Source of the DNA: Gemmatimonadota bacterium
GTDB taxonomy: Bacteria; Latescibacterota; UBA2968
DNA: 64,000 nt
Direction of reading: 5' to 3'
Assembly: GCA_009838845.1 (NCBI GenBank)
Contig: VXRD01000155.1
Location: 1-64,000 of the forward strand
Positions 37,246 to 46,448 of this stretch are shown here, in pieces; within the stretch, counting starts at the first letter, position 1; each line of letters opens with the position of its first letter. The notes under the pieces were generated by a model, which was not told where the DNA came from, did not search any database, and worked only from the letters and a program-made list of their open reading frames with translations. Both the position numbers and the translations under genes were made by a program.

Positions 37246-38445
37246 TTATGTTCCGATGGTGTTTTGGTCGGTGTGATTCTGTTCTTTGAGGATTTGTTTT
37301 TGGAGGTATTCGGGCAGTTTGAGGACGCGCTGGAAGTAGGTGGGTTCGTCAAAGCGCAGGTTGTTGTTTTTGAAGAGGGGACGGTCTGTGTCGCGGCTGA
37401 GGTCGCAGTCGAATCGGGCGAGGACGGATTCGCTCATGCTGCCCCCGCCGTCCGGGTTGATATGGCACAGTCCCCAGGTGATGCCGCGTCCATCGCCGTT
37501 GTCGGCAAATGCGTCGGGTACAAAGGGTCCGGGGGCGACAGGGGGCACCTGGAGCAGGGATTTCATTTCGAAATGGAGGCCGTCAGGCGCGTATTGTACG
37601 GTGTTTTTTTCGGGTCCGTCCAGGCTGACGATTGCGGCGATACCCTCTTTGTAGGGCCAGAGGCAGGTTTCGTGGCCGGAGTTGAGGACGGGGTTTAGCG
37701 GTGATTTTTGGTATGGTCCTTCCGGATGGTCGGCAATGGCAACGCCCTGAGCGCGGATGATGTTTGCGCCGCCGCGTTTTTGTCCGGGCGAGCCTTTGTA
37801 ATACATATGGATTTTGCCTTTGTAGATGAGGGGGAAGGGGTCGTGTATGCAGTTGCAGTCCCAGTCGTCGGGGCCGCCGGGTTCCACGATGGGTCTGCCC
37901 ATTCGCGTCCAGGGTCCATGGGGAGAGTCGGCGATGGCGATGGTGACGGGGCACGAGTCGCCGCCCTGAATGACTTCGCTGTATGCCTGGTGGTAGAGGT
38001 AGTATTTGTTTTTCCAGACGAGGATGTCGGGTGTGCAGTTTGAGCGCCAGCCAAATTCGCCTTTTGAGGGGCGCGTGGCGGCTGGTCCCTGTTCTTCCCA
38101 GTGAAAGCCGTCTTCGCTGGTGGCATACCAGATGTCTGCGAGGTCCCAATCGACAGAGGGGATTTCGTCGGTGGCGTTTTCGTGTCCGACGGGGGGACCT
38201 TTTGTGCGCCGGCATGTGTACCAGACGTAATAGGTGCCGTCGATGCGGAGTACTTTGGATGGATCGCGGCGAGAGACGTTGGGTTCTCGTGAGAATCCCG
38301 CGAGGGGGGAGTATTTGAAGTTGCTGAAAAATTCATTGCCGCGGTCTTCATGGGGGTTCCATATATCGTACATGCGTTCCATTGAGGCACTGAGTTCGCG
38401 GTCTGGTTTTTCAAGTGGTAGTTTAGCGGGGAAGGGCGTTTGCAT
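37246..38445 (-). CDS. Glycoside hydrolase family 117-like protein
   Basis: The 399-residue protein is a five-bladed beta-propeller matching GH117, whose characterised members remove 3,6-anhydro-L-galactose from the non-reducing end of agar oligosaccharides. I recognise SREPNVSRRDPSKV with Asp61 as the probable base, SNCTPDILVW with Asp140, HDPFPLIYKG with Asp202, and NSGHETCLW with His258 as the probable unusual histidine acid. DWDLADIWYATSEDGFHW is also typical. No signal peptide is visible, so it would act on imported oligosaccharides. It is the first gene of the operon that includes a hydrolase, a sulfatase and the TPP enzyme. Family members with other galactosidase specificities exist, so agar is not certain. 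Confidence 0.88.
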   Translation of the reverse strand: MQTPFPAKLPLEKPDRELSASMERMYDIWNPHEDRGNEFFSNFKYSPLAGFSREPNVSRRDPSKVLRIDGTYYVWYTCRRTKGPPVGHENATDEIPSVDWDLADIWYATSEDGFHWEEQGPAATRPSKGEFGWRSNCTPDILVWKNKYYLYHQAYSEVIQGGDSCPVTIAIADSPHGPWTRMGRPIVEPGGPDDWDCNCIHDPFPLIYKGKIHMYYKGSPGQKRGGANIIRAQGVAIADHPEGPYQKSPLNPVLNSGHETCLWPYKEGIAAIVSLDGPEKNTVQYAPDGLHFEMKSLLQVPPVAPGPFVPDAFADNGDGRGITWGLCHINPDGGGSMSESVLARFDCDLSRDTDRPLFKNNNLRFDEPTYFQRVLKLPEYLQKQILKEQNHTDQNTIGT

Positions 38446-38503
38446 GGGGGGTCCTTGGTGAAGAGGTGTTTGGTCGGGGCGACGCAGGTGTTGATCAGGC
38501 CAG

Positions 38504-39106
38504 TTATTTGATTTTTGCCTTCAAGGTATCGACGAGTCGTTTCGCATGGGGCGATGCCGCAACCACTTTGTCGGGGTCAATCTGCGCGAGGATATCGAAC
38601 GAATGTTGCCCCTTTTCATATTCTCCTTTTGAAACACCCGAACGCGTCGCGTTTTTTAGGCCGTTCAATACATCGTCTTTTGGAATTTTCTCAATATCCT
38701 GACGGGCGGGAAGCGCGTTTTGTTTAAAGCCGTTTCCGTAGTAAGTAGCAAGAGTGTCCCTATCGGCAAGGAACCACGCCTCCATGCACTGCACCATCAG
38801 ATGTACCTGGTCGTCCGTGGTGCCCGAGGGTTGGTCCCAATTATCGGGCTTCTTCAGGTGTTGCCAGGGGCCTGTTATCACTGGTCCTTCGCTGTCAACC
38901 AATAGCACGATGAAGTCATATCTCCCAGGCCTGCGGACTGCCGCACGAAAATCATCGAAGGCTTCCCGCCGACTGCCACTTGCGACTACGCTCGGCATTC
39001 GGCCTTCCATGCCAGCCTTTTGAAAAAAATTGCTGAAACTCCGACGACACTTTGTCCTCAGTGCCTTTGTTTCCCCGCCACCTTCGACAAAAACCTTGAT
39101 TCTCAC
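38504..39106 (-). CDS. DUF4276 protein with TOPRIM-like motifs
   Basis: The 200-residue protein matches DUF4276. TOPRIM-like features are Glu8 in VFVEGGGETKAL and the Asp71-x-Glu73 pair in VLLVDSEGP, which would bind metal in a nuclease. The start is GTG at 39106, overlapping the ATPase stop by four bases (GTGA), so the two are translationally coupled. ATPase plus TOPRIM pairs act in phage defence in several systems (Gabija and OLD with both domains in one protein, PARIS as two proteins), in which the TOPRIM part is the effector. The function of this one is inferred from that analogy. Confidence 0.8.
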   Translation of the reverse strand: MRIKVFVEGGGETKALRTKCRRSFSNFFQKAGMEGRMPSVVASGSRREAFDDFRAAVRRPGRYDFIVLLVDSEGPVITGPWQHLKKPDNWDQPSGTTDDQVHLMVQCMEAWFLADRDTLATYYGNGFKQNALPARQDIEKIPKDDVLNGLKNATRSGVSKGEYEKGQHSFDILAQIDPDKVVAASPHAKRLVDTLKAKIK

Positions 39107-40275
39107 CAGCGGTTCCCTCCCAGGTCACCTCTGGTCCACAAGTCCCCCAAGCTATAACGCTTCAACCACTCGGTAAGGTCGGCCTTGTCAAGTCGGTGCA
39201 TTTCCGTCTGGCTGTCGTGCTTTTCGCAGACTACGACGCTCTCCGGCGTATCGGTCAAGGTGTCCACAAGCATGTCGGAGTGGGTTGTGACGATAAGCTG
39301 GCACCTTTGCGATGCCTCTCGCAACAGATCGCCGAGGACTGGCAGAACGTCGGGATGCAAGCCCAGTTCCGGCTCTTCAATACACACCAGTGGTGGGGGA
39401 TTCGGGTGGCAAAGGATAGATAGCAGGCACAGAAAGCGTAGCGTACCATCGGATAATCGCGTTGCTGGAACCATGATATTTTTTTCCTGGACGAAGACCT
39501 GAACCGTTCCGCCTTCAATACTGATGTCCAGATCAATCACGCCTTCGTAGAGTTGGCGCATGGTTTCCAGTATGCGATCTTTGACTTTTGGCTCCCGCTT
39601 CAACCGATTCAGCACCAGTCCCAGGTTTCTTCCATCTTCGAGCAAAAAGTCGTTGGGCAGATCTGCTGGTTGTGGCTGACGCGGTGGCGTGTGGCGACCA
39701 AAGGAACTCTCGCGATAGAGTCGCATGCGGTCAAATGTCTCGCCAAGCCATGTCAACTCCGGATATTGGTCCGGGTCCTTCCGCTGTGCAAGAATGGATT
39801 GCTGCAGATTGATCTGTTCCAGGACTAATGGATGGCGCGTTTCATCACTCTTGTACGACTCACCACTGTAATTCAGAAGGGCGTTACCGCCCATTAACTC
39901 GTAATAGATATAGGGCTTTGGTTCAGAGCTGTATGCCTCTTCTATCAGTTCTTCTATCAACTCGAATAGCTGGCCCCTCTCTGCAATCCCGAGGGAATAT
40001 CGTAGCGGTTTCTTCGGGTTATCCAGAATCACTTCGATATGGGCCGACGATGCTCTGGGGTCACCTCGCCAAAGCCAGTCGCGGATGCCTCCACCTTCTC
40101 GAATTGGGATCGTGAGATCTCTGGGCGTGGCTTTTAGCAGGCCAATCGCCTCGATAAGATTGGATTTTCCGGAGCCGTTGGGGCCGATAAGAACATTCAG
40201 GGGACGAAGTTCCAGTGCTTCGGTATCAGGCCCGAAGGAGAGCAGATTTTTCAGTTGGATGCGCTCTATAAACAT
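39103..40275 (-). CDS. RecF/SMC-like AAA ATPase of an ATPase-TOPRIM pair
   Basis: This 390-residue ATPase has Walker A GPNGSGKS at residues 31-38, an LSDGTLRFL signature, Walker B LVCIEEPELGLHPD and the switch histidine in VTTHSDML. The lack of long coiled coils sets it apart from SMC and Rad50 proteins and fits the AAA_21 group seen in defence modules. AAGGA lies seven bases before the ATG, and a promoter-like sequence is just upstream. The module interrupts a series of sulfatase and glycosidase genes, which suggests an independent insertion. A sensor role for the ATPase is inferred from related systems. Confidence 0.85.
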   Translation of the reverse strand: MFIERIQLKNLLSFGPDTEALELRPLNVLIGPNGSGKSNLIEAIGLLKATPRDLTIPIREGGGIRDWLWRGDPRASSAHIEVILDNPKKPLRYSLGIAERGQLFELIEELIEEAYSSEPKPYIYYELMGGNALLNYSGESYKSDETRHPLVLEQINLQQSILAQRKDPDQYPELTWLGETFDRMRLYRESSFGRHTPPRQPQPADLPNDFLLEDGRNLGLVLNRLKREPKVKDRILETMRQLYEGVIDLDISIEGGTVQVFVQEKNIMVPATRLSDGTLRFLCLLSILCHPNPPPLVCIEEPELGLHPDVLPVLGDLLREASQRCQLIVTTHSDMLVDTLTDTPESVVVCEKHDSQTEMHRLDKADLTEWLKRYSLGDLWTRGDLGGNRW

Positions 40276-40321
40276 GTTTCGTCCTTGTTCATCAGCTTGC
40301 TTTCGGGTTCTTGCATGCGAA

Positions 40322-40349
40322 TTAATAACACGCGATGCTCAGGTGTCAA
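40322..40349 (-). promoter_or_regulatory. Putative promoter of the ATPase-TOPRIM module
   Basis: On the minus strand TTGACA (40344-40349) and TATTAA (40322-40327) are 16 bases apart, 47 bases before the ATPase ATG. The module thus seems to be transcribed apart from the sulfatase operon upstream. Confidence 0.5.
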
Positions 40350-40389
40350 GAGAATACAGCGAACGGCTGATCGCTTTTTAATGCCCATC

Positions 40390-41928
40390 TCACGACCTCT
40401 GATGATAAATATCCAGTAGTTTTTCGGAGAGCGATTCGACGAGGTGGCGGTGTTGTTCTGATGCGATGAGGTTCTGGCGCTCGTCTTCTGTGGGGTTGTC
40501 TTTTAAGTTGAAGAGGGCGTGGTGTTTTAATTCGTCTTCTGTAATGAGTTCTTGTCCGACGATCAATTTCCAATCGCCATCTCGCAGCGAGAGCATGGGC
40601 CCCATGATGTAGTCGTCGTGGAGGACGAGGGGGTGGGGTTCAAATTCATCATCCTGTAGGCCGGTGAGAAAGGGCGCGATGCTGGTGCTGTCTTCGGCGA
40701 ATCCCGCGCGTGAGGATGCTTCGATGCCGACGAGGTCTGCGATGGACAATATGAGGTCGTTGAGTCCATACGTGATGTGGCTGGTGCGCCCGGGGGTCGC
40801 GTCGTTGCCGTCGCCGATGTTGCCCTGTTTCCAGAAGGCGATTGTGGGCACGCGATGGCCGCCTTCGTGGATGTGGGCTTTGCGACCGCGGTAGTAGCCG
40901 CTGGATTCTTTGCCCGCGTTTTCCGCGCCGTTGTCGCTGGAGAAGATAAAGAGGGTGTTGTCGATGAGTTTGTGGCCCGGGTTGCGCGGGTCGTCGTGGG
41001 TTTCGAGATAGTTGAGCAATTGACCGACTGCGACGTCGTTTTCGTATATGAAGTCGAGGCGTTCGGGCGTGTTGTGCTCGCAGCCGCCGACCTGGTCGCG
41101 CTGTTTGCCCCATTCGGTGCTTTCCCAGCCATTGGGGTCGTTGGTGGTTGCGTGTGGGCGCGAGAGTTCGCGTTTGCCGTTTTTGAAGTGCGCCTGTCCC
41201 GTGATGGGTACGCCGTTGAGTGCGTCGCACGGTGTGTGGGGTGTGTGATTGGAATTGGCGGCGTAGTAGAGGAAGAAGGGTTGTTGTTTTGTGTCTTCTT
41301 CTGCGAGATGGGTGTCGAGAAAGCCAACGGCGTGCTGGAAGTTCATGGACCCGGTTTTGTACAGGTCGTAACCCGAGATGTCGTGAGGGTTTTTGCCGGT
41401 TGCGCCGATGCAGCGGCGGTTTTCGATCCAGCCCGCATTGGCAGAGGTTCCATGGCTTCGGTTGGTGATGAAGTGGTAGTCAAAGCCGTGTTCTTCGGGG
41501 CAGTCGGTCAAGGGTTGGCGCACGTCTGCGTCGTCCCATCCCTCGGCGGGTGAGCCGTCGGATTTTGTGTAGGTCAGGCCCACGTGCCATTTGCCCGAGA
41601 TGCCCGTGCGATATCCGGCTTCTTTGAGGATGGTGGCGAGTGTGGGCCGTTCTTTTTCGATGAGCGGCGGATAGTGGGGACCAAAGGCGACTTTGTGTTT
41701 GAGTTGCGTGCGCCAGCAATAGCGTCCGGTGAGGAGGGCGTAGCGCGTGGGAGTGCATACGGTTGATGGGGTATGTGCATCGGTAAAGCGCACGCCCAGG
41801 CGCGCGAGGCGTTCCAGGCTGGGGGTGTGAAGTTGTTCGTCGTCGCGGTTGCCGGTCCAGTCCTGATACGCGCTGGTGTCGCCCGTGCCCATGTCATCGA
41901 CGAGGAAGATGATGATGTTGGGTTGCAT
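40390..41928 (-). CDS. Sulfatase (formylglycine type)
   Basis: This 512-residue sulfatase begins MQPNIIIFLVDDMG with the metal-binding aspartates at residues 11-12 and no signal peptide. The modification motif is CTPTRYALLTG with Cys58. FSSDNGAENAGKESSG and GKWHVGLTY are conserved blocks. The start at 41928 has AAGGAG five bases upstream; an in-frame start 108 bases earlier adds a tail that overlaps the GH2 gene. It ends the minus-strand series that begins at 45572 and starts eight bases after the GH2 gene, so it is co-transcribed with it. Confidence 0.93.
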   Translation of the reverse strand: MQPNIIIFLVDDMGTGDTSAYQDWTGNRDDEQLHTPSLERLARLGVRFTDAHTPSTVCTPTRYALLTGRYCWRTQLKHKVAFGPHYPPLIEKERPTLATILKEAGYRTGISGKWHVGLTYTKSDGSPAEGWDDADVRQPLTDCPEEHGFDYHFITNRSHGTSANAGWIENRRCIGATGKNPHDISGYDLYKTGSMNFQHAVGFLDTHLAEEDTKQQPFFLYYAANSNHTPHTPCDALNGVPITGQAHFKNGKRELSRPHATTNDPNGWESTEWGKQRDQVGGCEHNTPERLDFIYENDVAVGQLLNYLETHDDPRNPGHKLIDNTLFIFSSDNGAENAGKESSGYYRGRKAHIHEGGHRVPTIAFWKQGNIGDGNDATPGRTSHITYGLNDLILSIADLVGIEASSRAGFAEDSTSIAPFLTGLQDDEFEPHPLVLHDDYIMGPMLSLRDGDWKLIVGQELITEDELKHHALFNLKDNPTEDERQNLIASEQHRHLVESLSEKLLDIYHQRS

Positions 41929-41936
41929 GTGTCTCC

Positions 41937-44159
41937 TTATTTCATGTCGAGGAGTTGAACGCTCAGATAAGAGGGTCTTTGAGAGGGTAAGAGGATGGCG
42001 CAGATTGTGTTTTCGCCGGGGATCAGGAGGTCGCATTCGTCGGGATGGAGCAGGGCGCAGGTTTCCGAGACGGGTGCGGAGTGCTGCCTGACGCGGAGGC
42101 TGCGGATGAGTTGGCCGTTGATGAAGATCTGGCAGTCGGCTGATGAAACGACGTAGAATAGGGGTTTATCGGGGCGTTGATTCAGGTCAATGGCGGTGCG
42201 GAGATAGATGGGAGCGTCTTCTGTTGTGCCATAAGGGCCTTTTCCCGCGTTCCAGGATGAATCGTCGAAGTGGGTTTGACACCAGTCGCCGCCGCAGTTT
42301 GGCAGGTTGGCGCGGGGCGAGGTGTGGATGGCGGGGAGAGGGGATACGTCGCCCGTGCTGTATCGCCATTCGGTGTGGGGACCGATGGTGGTTTCAAATT
42401 GCGGGGAATCCCAGAGTGTGGCGTGGATTTTGCCGAGTTCATCGGGGTCGATTTTGGAGATTTTGCGGTCGTAGGTGAGCCAGCCGTTGAGTTCGTGTTC
42501 GACGTCGGTGATCTGGGTATAGACGATGCCGTTGAGGGGGGTGAGGCCGACCATTGCGCGGAGGTTTTCGACCCAGAAGCGATAGTCGTCTTCCATTGCC
42601 TGTGGTGTTGGATATGTAGGGCGGGTGATGTCGTTGATGTGGTCGATATGTTCGGATGGCTCTTCGTGGTCGTACCAGGTGTGACCCGGGATGCAGAGGT
42701 TGAATCCGCCCGCTTCGCCCAGGAGGACGATGCGGTCATTGGCGCTTTGTTGCCGCGCCGTGGCGGGGTAGAAGGTGTAGTCGTGTATGTCGCAGATGTC
42801 ACCCGTGCCCATGTCGGCCCAGCCGCTGGCGCTGGTGACGAGGCGAGAGGGGTCGCGTTGTGCGACGTGGTCAGTGAGGCGTTCGGTGTCGTGCTGCCCC
42901 CAGCCTTCGTTGAAGATGATCCACTGGACAACACTGGGGTGGTTGTGCAGCCAGTCCATGATGTTGTCAAATTCGGTCTGCCATTGTTGTGCGGCTTCGG
43001 GGGTGACGCTTTGTCCAAATTTGGGCATGCAGACCATGTCTTGCCAGACCAATAGGCCGAGCCGGTCGCAGTGATAGTACCAGCGGTCGGGATGGGTTTT
43101 GACGTGTACGCGCACCATGTTGCAGGCGATTTGTTTGAGGTACTGGAGGTCGAAGAGGATGGCTTCGTCAGATGGCGGGGTGAGGATGCCGTCGGGCCAA
43201 TAGCCCTGGTCCAGGGGTCCGAGTTGAAAGATGGGTTTGTCGTTGAGGAGGAAGCGTTTGATGCCGTTTTCGTCTTCGCCGATGGCTATTTTTCGCATGC
43301 CAAAGTAGCTGTCGATTGTGTCGATGGTTTCGCCGTTGTGTTGTACTTTGACTTTGAGGTCGTAGAGGAAGGGATGGTCTGGATGCCAGGGTTTTGGATT
43401 TGGGATGCTGAGGGAGATGGTGCGGTCGGCCCGTCCGGTTGCTTCGGAGACTTGCTGGTTGCCGTCATAGGCGATTGTTTGAATTTGGCAGCCATTCAAG
43501 TTTTCGCCTGAGACAGTAATATCTATCTTTGCAGCGTCTATATCGGGTGTGAGGCGAAGGGTGCGGATGGATTGCTCTGGTAAGGCTTCGAGCCAGACGG
43601 TTTGCCAGATGCCGCCGGTGGGTTGATACCGAAATCCCTGGCGGTTTTCCGGCATGATTTGTTTGCCAAGGGCCTGGGCCTGTTGCTCGGTGGCGTCCCA
43701 GCAGGAGACGATGAGTTCGTTCGCGCCGTCTGTTAAATGGTCGGTGATGTCAAAGGTGAAGGGGTCGTACCCGCCGTGGTGTTGTCCCGCTTTTTCGCCG
43801 TTGATATAGGCACTGGTTTCCCAGTCGGATGCCTGAAAATGGAGGAGTACGCGTTTGTCCGCCCATGCGTCGGGAACAGTAATATTCCGACGATACCAGA
43901 GTCGCTGGTTCGGGCGGAGGATTTCCATGATGCCCGAGAGGGGGGCGTCTATGGCAAAGGGTACGAGGATTTGACCCTGATAGGTATCAGGGGCACTGGT
44001 GTTGCCGATGGGTTCGAGAGCGTAGTCCCACAAGCCGTTGAGGTTTTGCCAGTGCTGGCGCACCATTTGAGGGCGCGGGTGTTCTGGCAGGGCGTTATCG
44101 GGGGAGACGTTTTCCGCAAAAGGCGTTGAGATGTGTTTGGTCACGGGGTTCCAGGCCAT
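41937..44159 (-). CDS. Glycoside hydrolase family 2 protein
   Basis: The 740-residue enzyme has the GH2 layout: an N-terminal jelly-roll sugar-binding domain (LNGLWDYALEP, DWETSAYINGEKAG), an immunoglobulin-like domain, and a TIM barrel. The acid/base glutamate lies near residue 415 in IIFNEGWGQ, and the probable nucleophile near 483 in VLLGEAGG. A further beta-sandwich domain follows the barrel. GH2 covers beta-galactosidases, beta-glucuronidases and beta-mannosidases; the exact activity cannot be read here. No signal peptide is seen. It starts three bases after the PhyH-HEAT gene stop, in one operon with a sulfatase. Confidence 0.9.
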   Translation of the reverse strand: MAWNPVTKHISTPFAENVSPDNALPEHPRPQMVRQHWQNLNGLWDYALEPIGNTSAPDTYQGQILVPFAIDAPLSGIMEILRPNQRLWYRRNITVPDAWADKRVLLHFQASDWETSAYINGEKAGQHHGGYDPFTFDITDHLTDGANELIVSCWDATEQQAQALGKQIMPENRQGFRYQPTGGIWQTVWLEALPEQSIRTLRLTPDIDAAKIDITVSGENLNGCQIQTIAYDGNQQVSEATGRADRTISLSIPNPKPWHPDHPFLYDLKVKVQHNGETIDTIDSYFGMRKIAIGEDENGIKRFLLNDKPIFQLGPLDQGYWPDGILTPPSDEAILFDLQYLKQIACNMVRVHVKTHPDRWYYHCDRLGLLVWQDMVCMPKFGQSVTPEAAQQWQTEFDNIMDWLHNHPSVVQWIIFNEGWGQHDTERLTDHVAQRDPSRLVTSASGWADMGTGDICDIHDYTFYPATARQQSANDRIVLLGEAGGFNLCIPGHTWYDHEEPSEHIDHINDITRPTYPTPQAMEDDYRFWVENLRAMVGLTPLNGIVYTQITDVEHELNGWLTYDRKISKIDPDELGKIHATLWDSPQFETTIGPHTEWRYSTGDVSPLPAIHTSPRANLPNCGGDWCQTHFDDSSWNAGKGPYGTTEDAPIYLRTAIDLNQRPDKPLFYVVSSADCQIFINGQLIRSLRVRQHSAPVSETCALLHPDECDLLIPGENTICAILLPSQRPSYLSVQLLDMK

Positions 44160-44162
44160 CTC

Positions 44163-45572
44163 TCAAGCTACCTTTTTGGGTCTTCTTTGTGTTTGACCTC
44201 TGGGTTCGCTGTCCCAGCGCAGTGCCTGGAGGCGATGCATGGCGGCTCTGAGTGCTTCGGGCGTGCCGATGCGATAGAGGCCGTGTACCGCAAATCCGCG
44301 AACGTAGTGGTTGCCATCGCGCATGGCGTCTGCCAATTCGGGAATGGCTTCTTCGGCATGGATGCCCAATCGCGCGAGGGAGAGGGCGGCATTGCGTCGC
44401 ACAAAGTCGCTTTCATCCGTAGATAGGATGTCGGCGAGCGGGCGCACGGCTTCCGTGCTGTTCTGACTGGTGGTGCCCAGGGATTCCGCGGCGTGTGCGC
44501 GTGTGTCTTCGTCGGTGTCCTGCAATAAGGCGATGAGGTCGGGCGTGGCTGAGTTTGCTCGCAAGCCCAGGTCGCCGAGTACATCGACTGCGCGCATGCG
44601 GATTTTTGGGTCCGGATTTTTGGTGAGTTCGATCAGTGCGGGTACGGCAACTTCGCCGACGTTTGTGAATCCGTATCCGGCGTTTCGAGGTGGGGCTTCA
44701 TCTTCCGTATCTTTGAGTGCGTCGATCATGGCGGGGATCGCTTTTTCGCCCTGTAATCCGAGGGTGTAGGACGCATTGAGGGCGGCGGCTTCGTCGGGGT
44801 TGGCGAGTTGCTCGCTCAGGGTTTGGATTGATGTCCCATTGCTCGCGTGTTCGGGTGCTTTGCCCAGGTGCCAGTCCCACATGGCCTGCCATGTCGGTTC
44901 TTGTGGGTCATCGGATGCGATCCATGTTTCGTCTCTGTGATCCCATGTGGGTTCGGTAGGCTCGGTCATGCGCGTGAATAGGAATTTGACCATGTGGCGC
45001 GTGATCTCTGTGTAGTTGGCTTCTTTTTTGTGCAGGATGTCGTAGTGAATGAGTGCGACGGTTCCAGCCGGTCCGGATGTGAAGAGGTGTTCTCCTTCCT
45101 GGTCGCGGGCGGTGATGTATTGCGATCTGGGGGTTACGCTGGTCGGTCCCATTTCGCGGGGTGTGTCCTGGGGGTAATACATCGCCATCATCCAGCGGCA
45201 GTGGTGGTGCCGGCGGTTTTGGTCGGCGCAGAACCGGCTGTTGTGCAAGCTGTCTTTGTGCATGGTGCGCGCATCGCTACCCGGGCGGCTTTCGTGAACG
45301 TGGCGGTGCAGGTGCAGATAATAATCGGGTCCGAGGATGCTGGAAAATGCGCCGTGTACAATGGGGTGATCCCATACGTCTTGCAGTTCTGGTACGGCGG
45401 GGAGGAGGTTGTTACCGGGATTTCTGCCGCTGTTTTTTTCAAAGGATTCATCGATGCGTTTATAGACTTTTTCGTGGAATCCCTCCGGGAAGTCGGGATG
45501 GAGGAGCAAATATCCGTCGCGGATGAATTGCTGCATTTGCTCGTCGGTCAATAAGACGGGTTTGTCTGCCAT
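44163..45572 (-). CDS. Phytanoyl-CoA dioxygenase-like protein fused to HEAT repeats
   Basis: This 469-residue protein joins an Fe(II)/2-oxoglutarate oxygenase of the PhyH type to a HEAT-repeat array. The N-terminal half has the H-x-D iron motif at His105 and Asp107 (MHKDSLHNS) and a distal histidine at His176 or His181. From about residue 265 there are several helical repeats of 30-40 residues, such as GEVAVPALIELTKNPDPKIR and TPDLIALLQDTDEDTRAHAA, each with the alternating pattern of HEAT/PBS-lyase-like repeats. Such repeats usually bind protein partners. It begins a minus-strand operon with GH2 and sulfatase. The substrate is unknown. Confidence 0.85.
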   Translation of the reverse strand: MADKPVLLTDEQMQQFIRDGYLLLHPDFPEGFHEKVYKRIDESFEKNSGRNPGNNLLPAVPELQDVWDHPIVHGAFSSILGPDYYLHLHRHVHESRPGSDARTMHKDSLHNSRFCADQNRRHHHCRWMMAMYYPQDTPREMGPTSVTPRSQYITARDQEGEHLFTSGPAGTVALIHYDILHKKEANYTEITRHMVKFLFTRMTEPTEPTWDHRDETWIASDDPQEPTWQAMWDWHLGKAPEHASNGTSIQTLSEQLANPDEAAALNASYTLGLQGEKAIPAMIDALKDTEDEAPPRNAGYGFTNVGEVAVPALIELTKNPDPKIRMRAVDVLGDLGLRANSATPDLIALLQDTDEDTRAHAAESLGTTSQNSTEAVRPLADILSTDESDFVRRNAALSLARLGIHAEEAIPELADAMRDGNHYVRGFAVHGLYRIGTPEALRAAMHRLQALRWDSEPRGQTQRRPKKVA

Positions 45573-45665
45573 GACAGTTTCCTTTCTGGTGTTATGGATG
45601 GTTGAATATATAAATATTTCATAATACCTCTATTTAATCAAGGACATTTTGTTTCTGAGCACATG

Positions 45666-46448
45666 CTACAATTGTAACGCGATACTGCCCCGATTTTTCT
45701 CGTTGAGTCTGTCCATGTAATCCCTGCGCTCAAAGAACTGGCTGGTGTCGTAGAGAAAGGCGTATTTGCCGTTCCGAGCACAGCCGGTTTCGAGGGCGAC
45801 GCGGTTGATTTCGGCGATGTTGGGATAGGAGGGCCAGAGTATGCCTTCTTCGCAGTAGGAGGTGTCGATGAAGTAGCGTTTGTAAATGCCGCCGCCGGGT
45901 TTGGGTCGGCGGGCGTGTTGCAGGGCGGAGTGGACGATGATGATGGATCCGGGGGCCAAATTGTCGATGGTGCGCGAGCCGGGCAGGTCTTCGAATTGAA
46001 ATTGGCGATAGGCGTCGTTGGCCATGACTTTTTTGTGGGTGCCGGGCATGACGAGGAGGTCGCCCACTTCGCCGTTCAGGCCGTCCATGTACATGAATAC
46101 GTGTACCATCAGGTGCGAGCGATTTGTCTGGGGGAGTTGTGCATAATCTTGATGCCACGCTACCCCGCGTTCTCCGGGCAGTTGCCATCGGGCGTGGATG
46201 TGGTGATGGACGAATTTTTTGCCATTCATCAGATCGGCCACGCGATCGACAACACCGGGTTCAGATGTGAGGAGGCCGAGTTCTGGATACGCCATGAGCA
46301 TGGGGCGTTCACCTTTTTCGCGGTCGATCATGAGTTGATCGACATCGGCTTTGATTCGTTCGTTGAGGTCGTGGTCGAAGAGGCCTTCGAATACGAGGTA
46401 TCCCTCTTCGTCGAATTGGGCGATGTCATCGGGTGTGAGATGGTTCAT
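45666..46448 (-). CDS. Phytanoyl-CoA dioxygenase (PhyH) family protein
   Basis: The 260-residue protein is a stand-alone Fe(II)/2-oxoglutarate oxygenase of the PhyH family. His99 and Asp101 (WHQDYAQ) form the H-x-D motif and His173 or His178 is the distal ligand (IVHSALQHARRP). The start at 46448 overlaps the sulfatase stop (ATGA) with AAGGAGG upstream; the same frame stays open a further 459 bases upstream, but that part is antisense-like noise within the sulfatase. It is the last gene of the flavoprotein-oxidoreductase-sulfatase set. The family hydroxylates diverse small molecules; the substrate is unknown. Confidence 0.9.
   Translation of the reverse strand: MNHLTPDDIAQFDEEGYLVFEGLFDHDLNERIKADVDQLMIDREKGERPMLMAYPELGLLTSEPGVVDRVADLMNGKKFVHHHIHARWQLPGERGVAWHQDYAQLPQTNRSHLMVHVFMYMDGLNGEVGDLLVMPGTHKKVMANDAYRQFQFEDLPGSRTIDNLAPGSIIIVHSALQHARRPKPGGGIYKRYFIDTSYCEEGILWPSYPNIAEINRVALETGCARNGKYAFLYDTSQFFERRDYMDRLNEKNRGSIALQL

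Noticed and set aside
40777-41553. Long + strand open frame (258 codons) opposite a sulfatase
   Set aside because: Antisense shadow of the sulfatase at 40390; valine- and glycine-rich noise without motifs.
42270-43055. Long + strand open frame (261 codons) opposite the GH2 gene
   Set aside because: Antisense to the GH2 gene with no ribosome site or recognisable domain.
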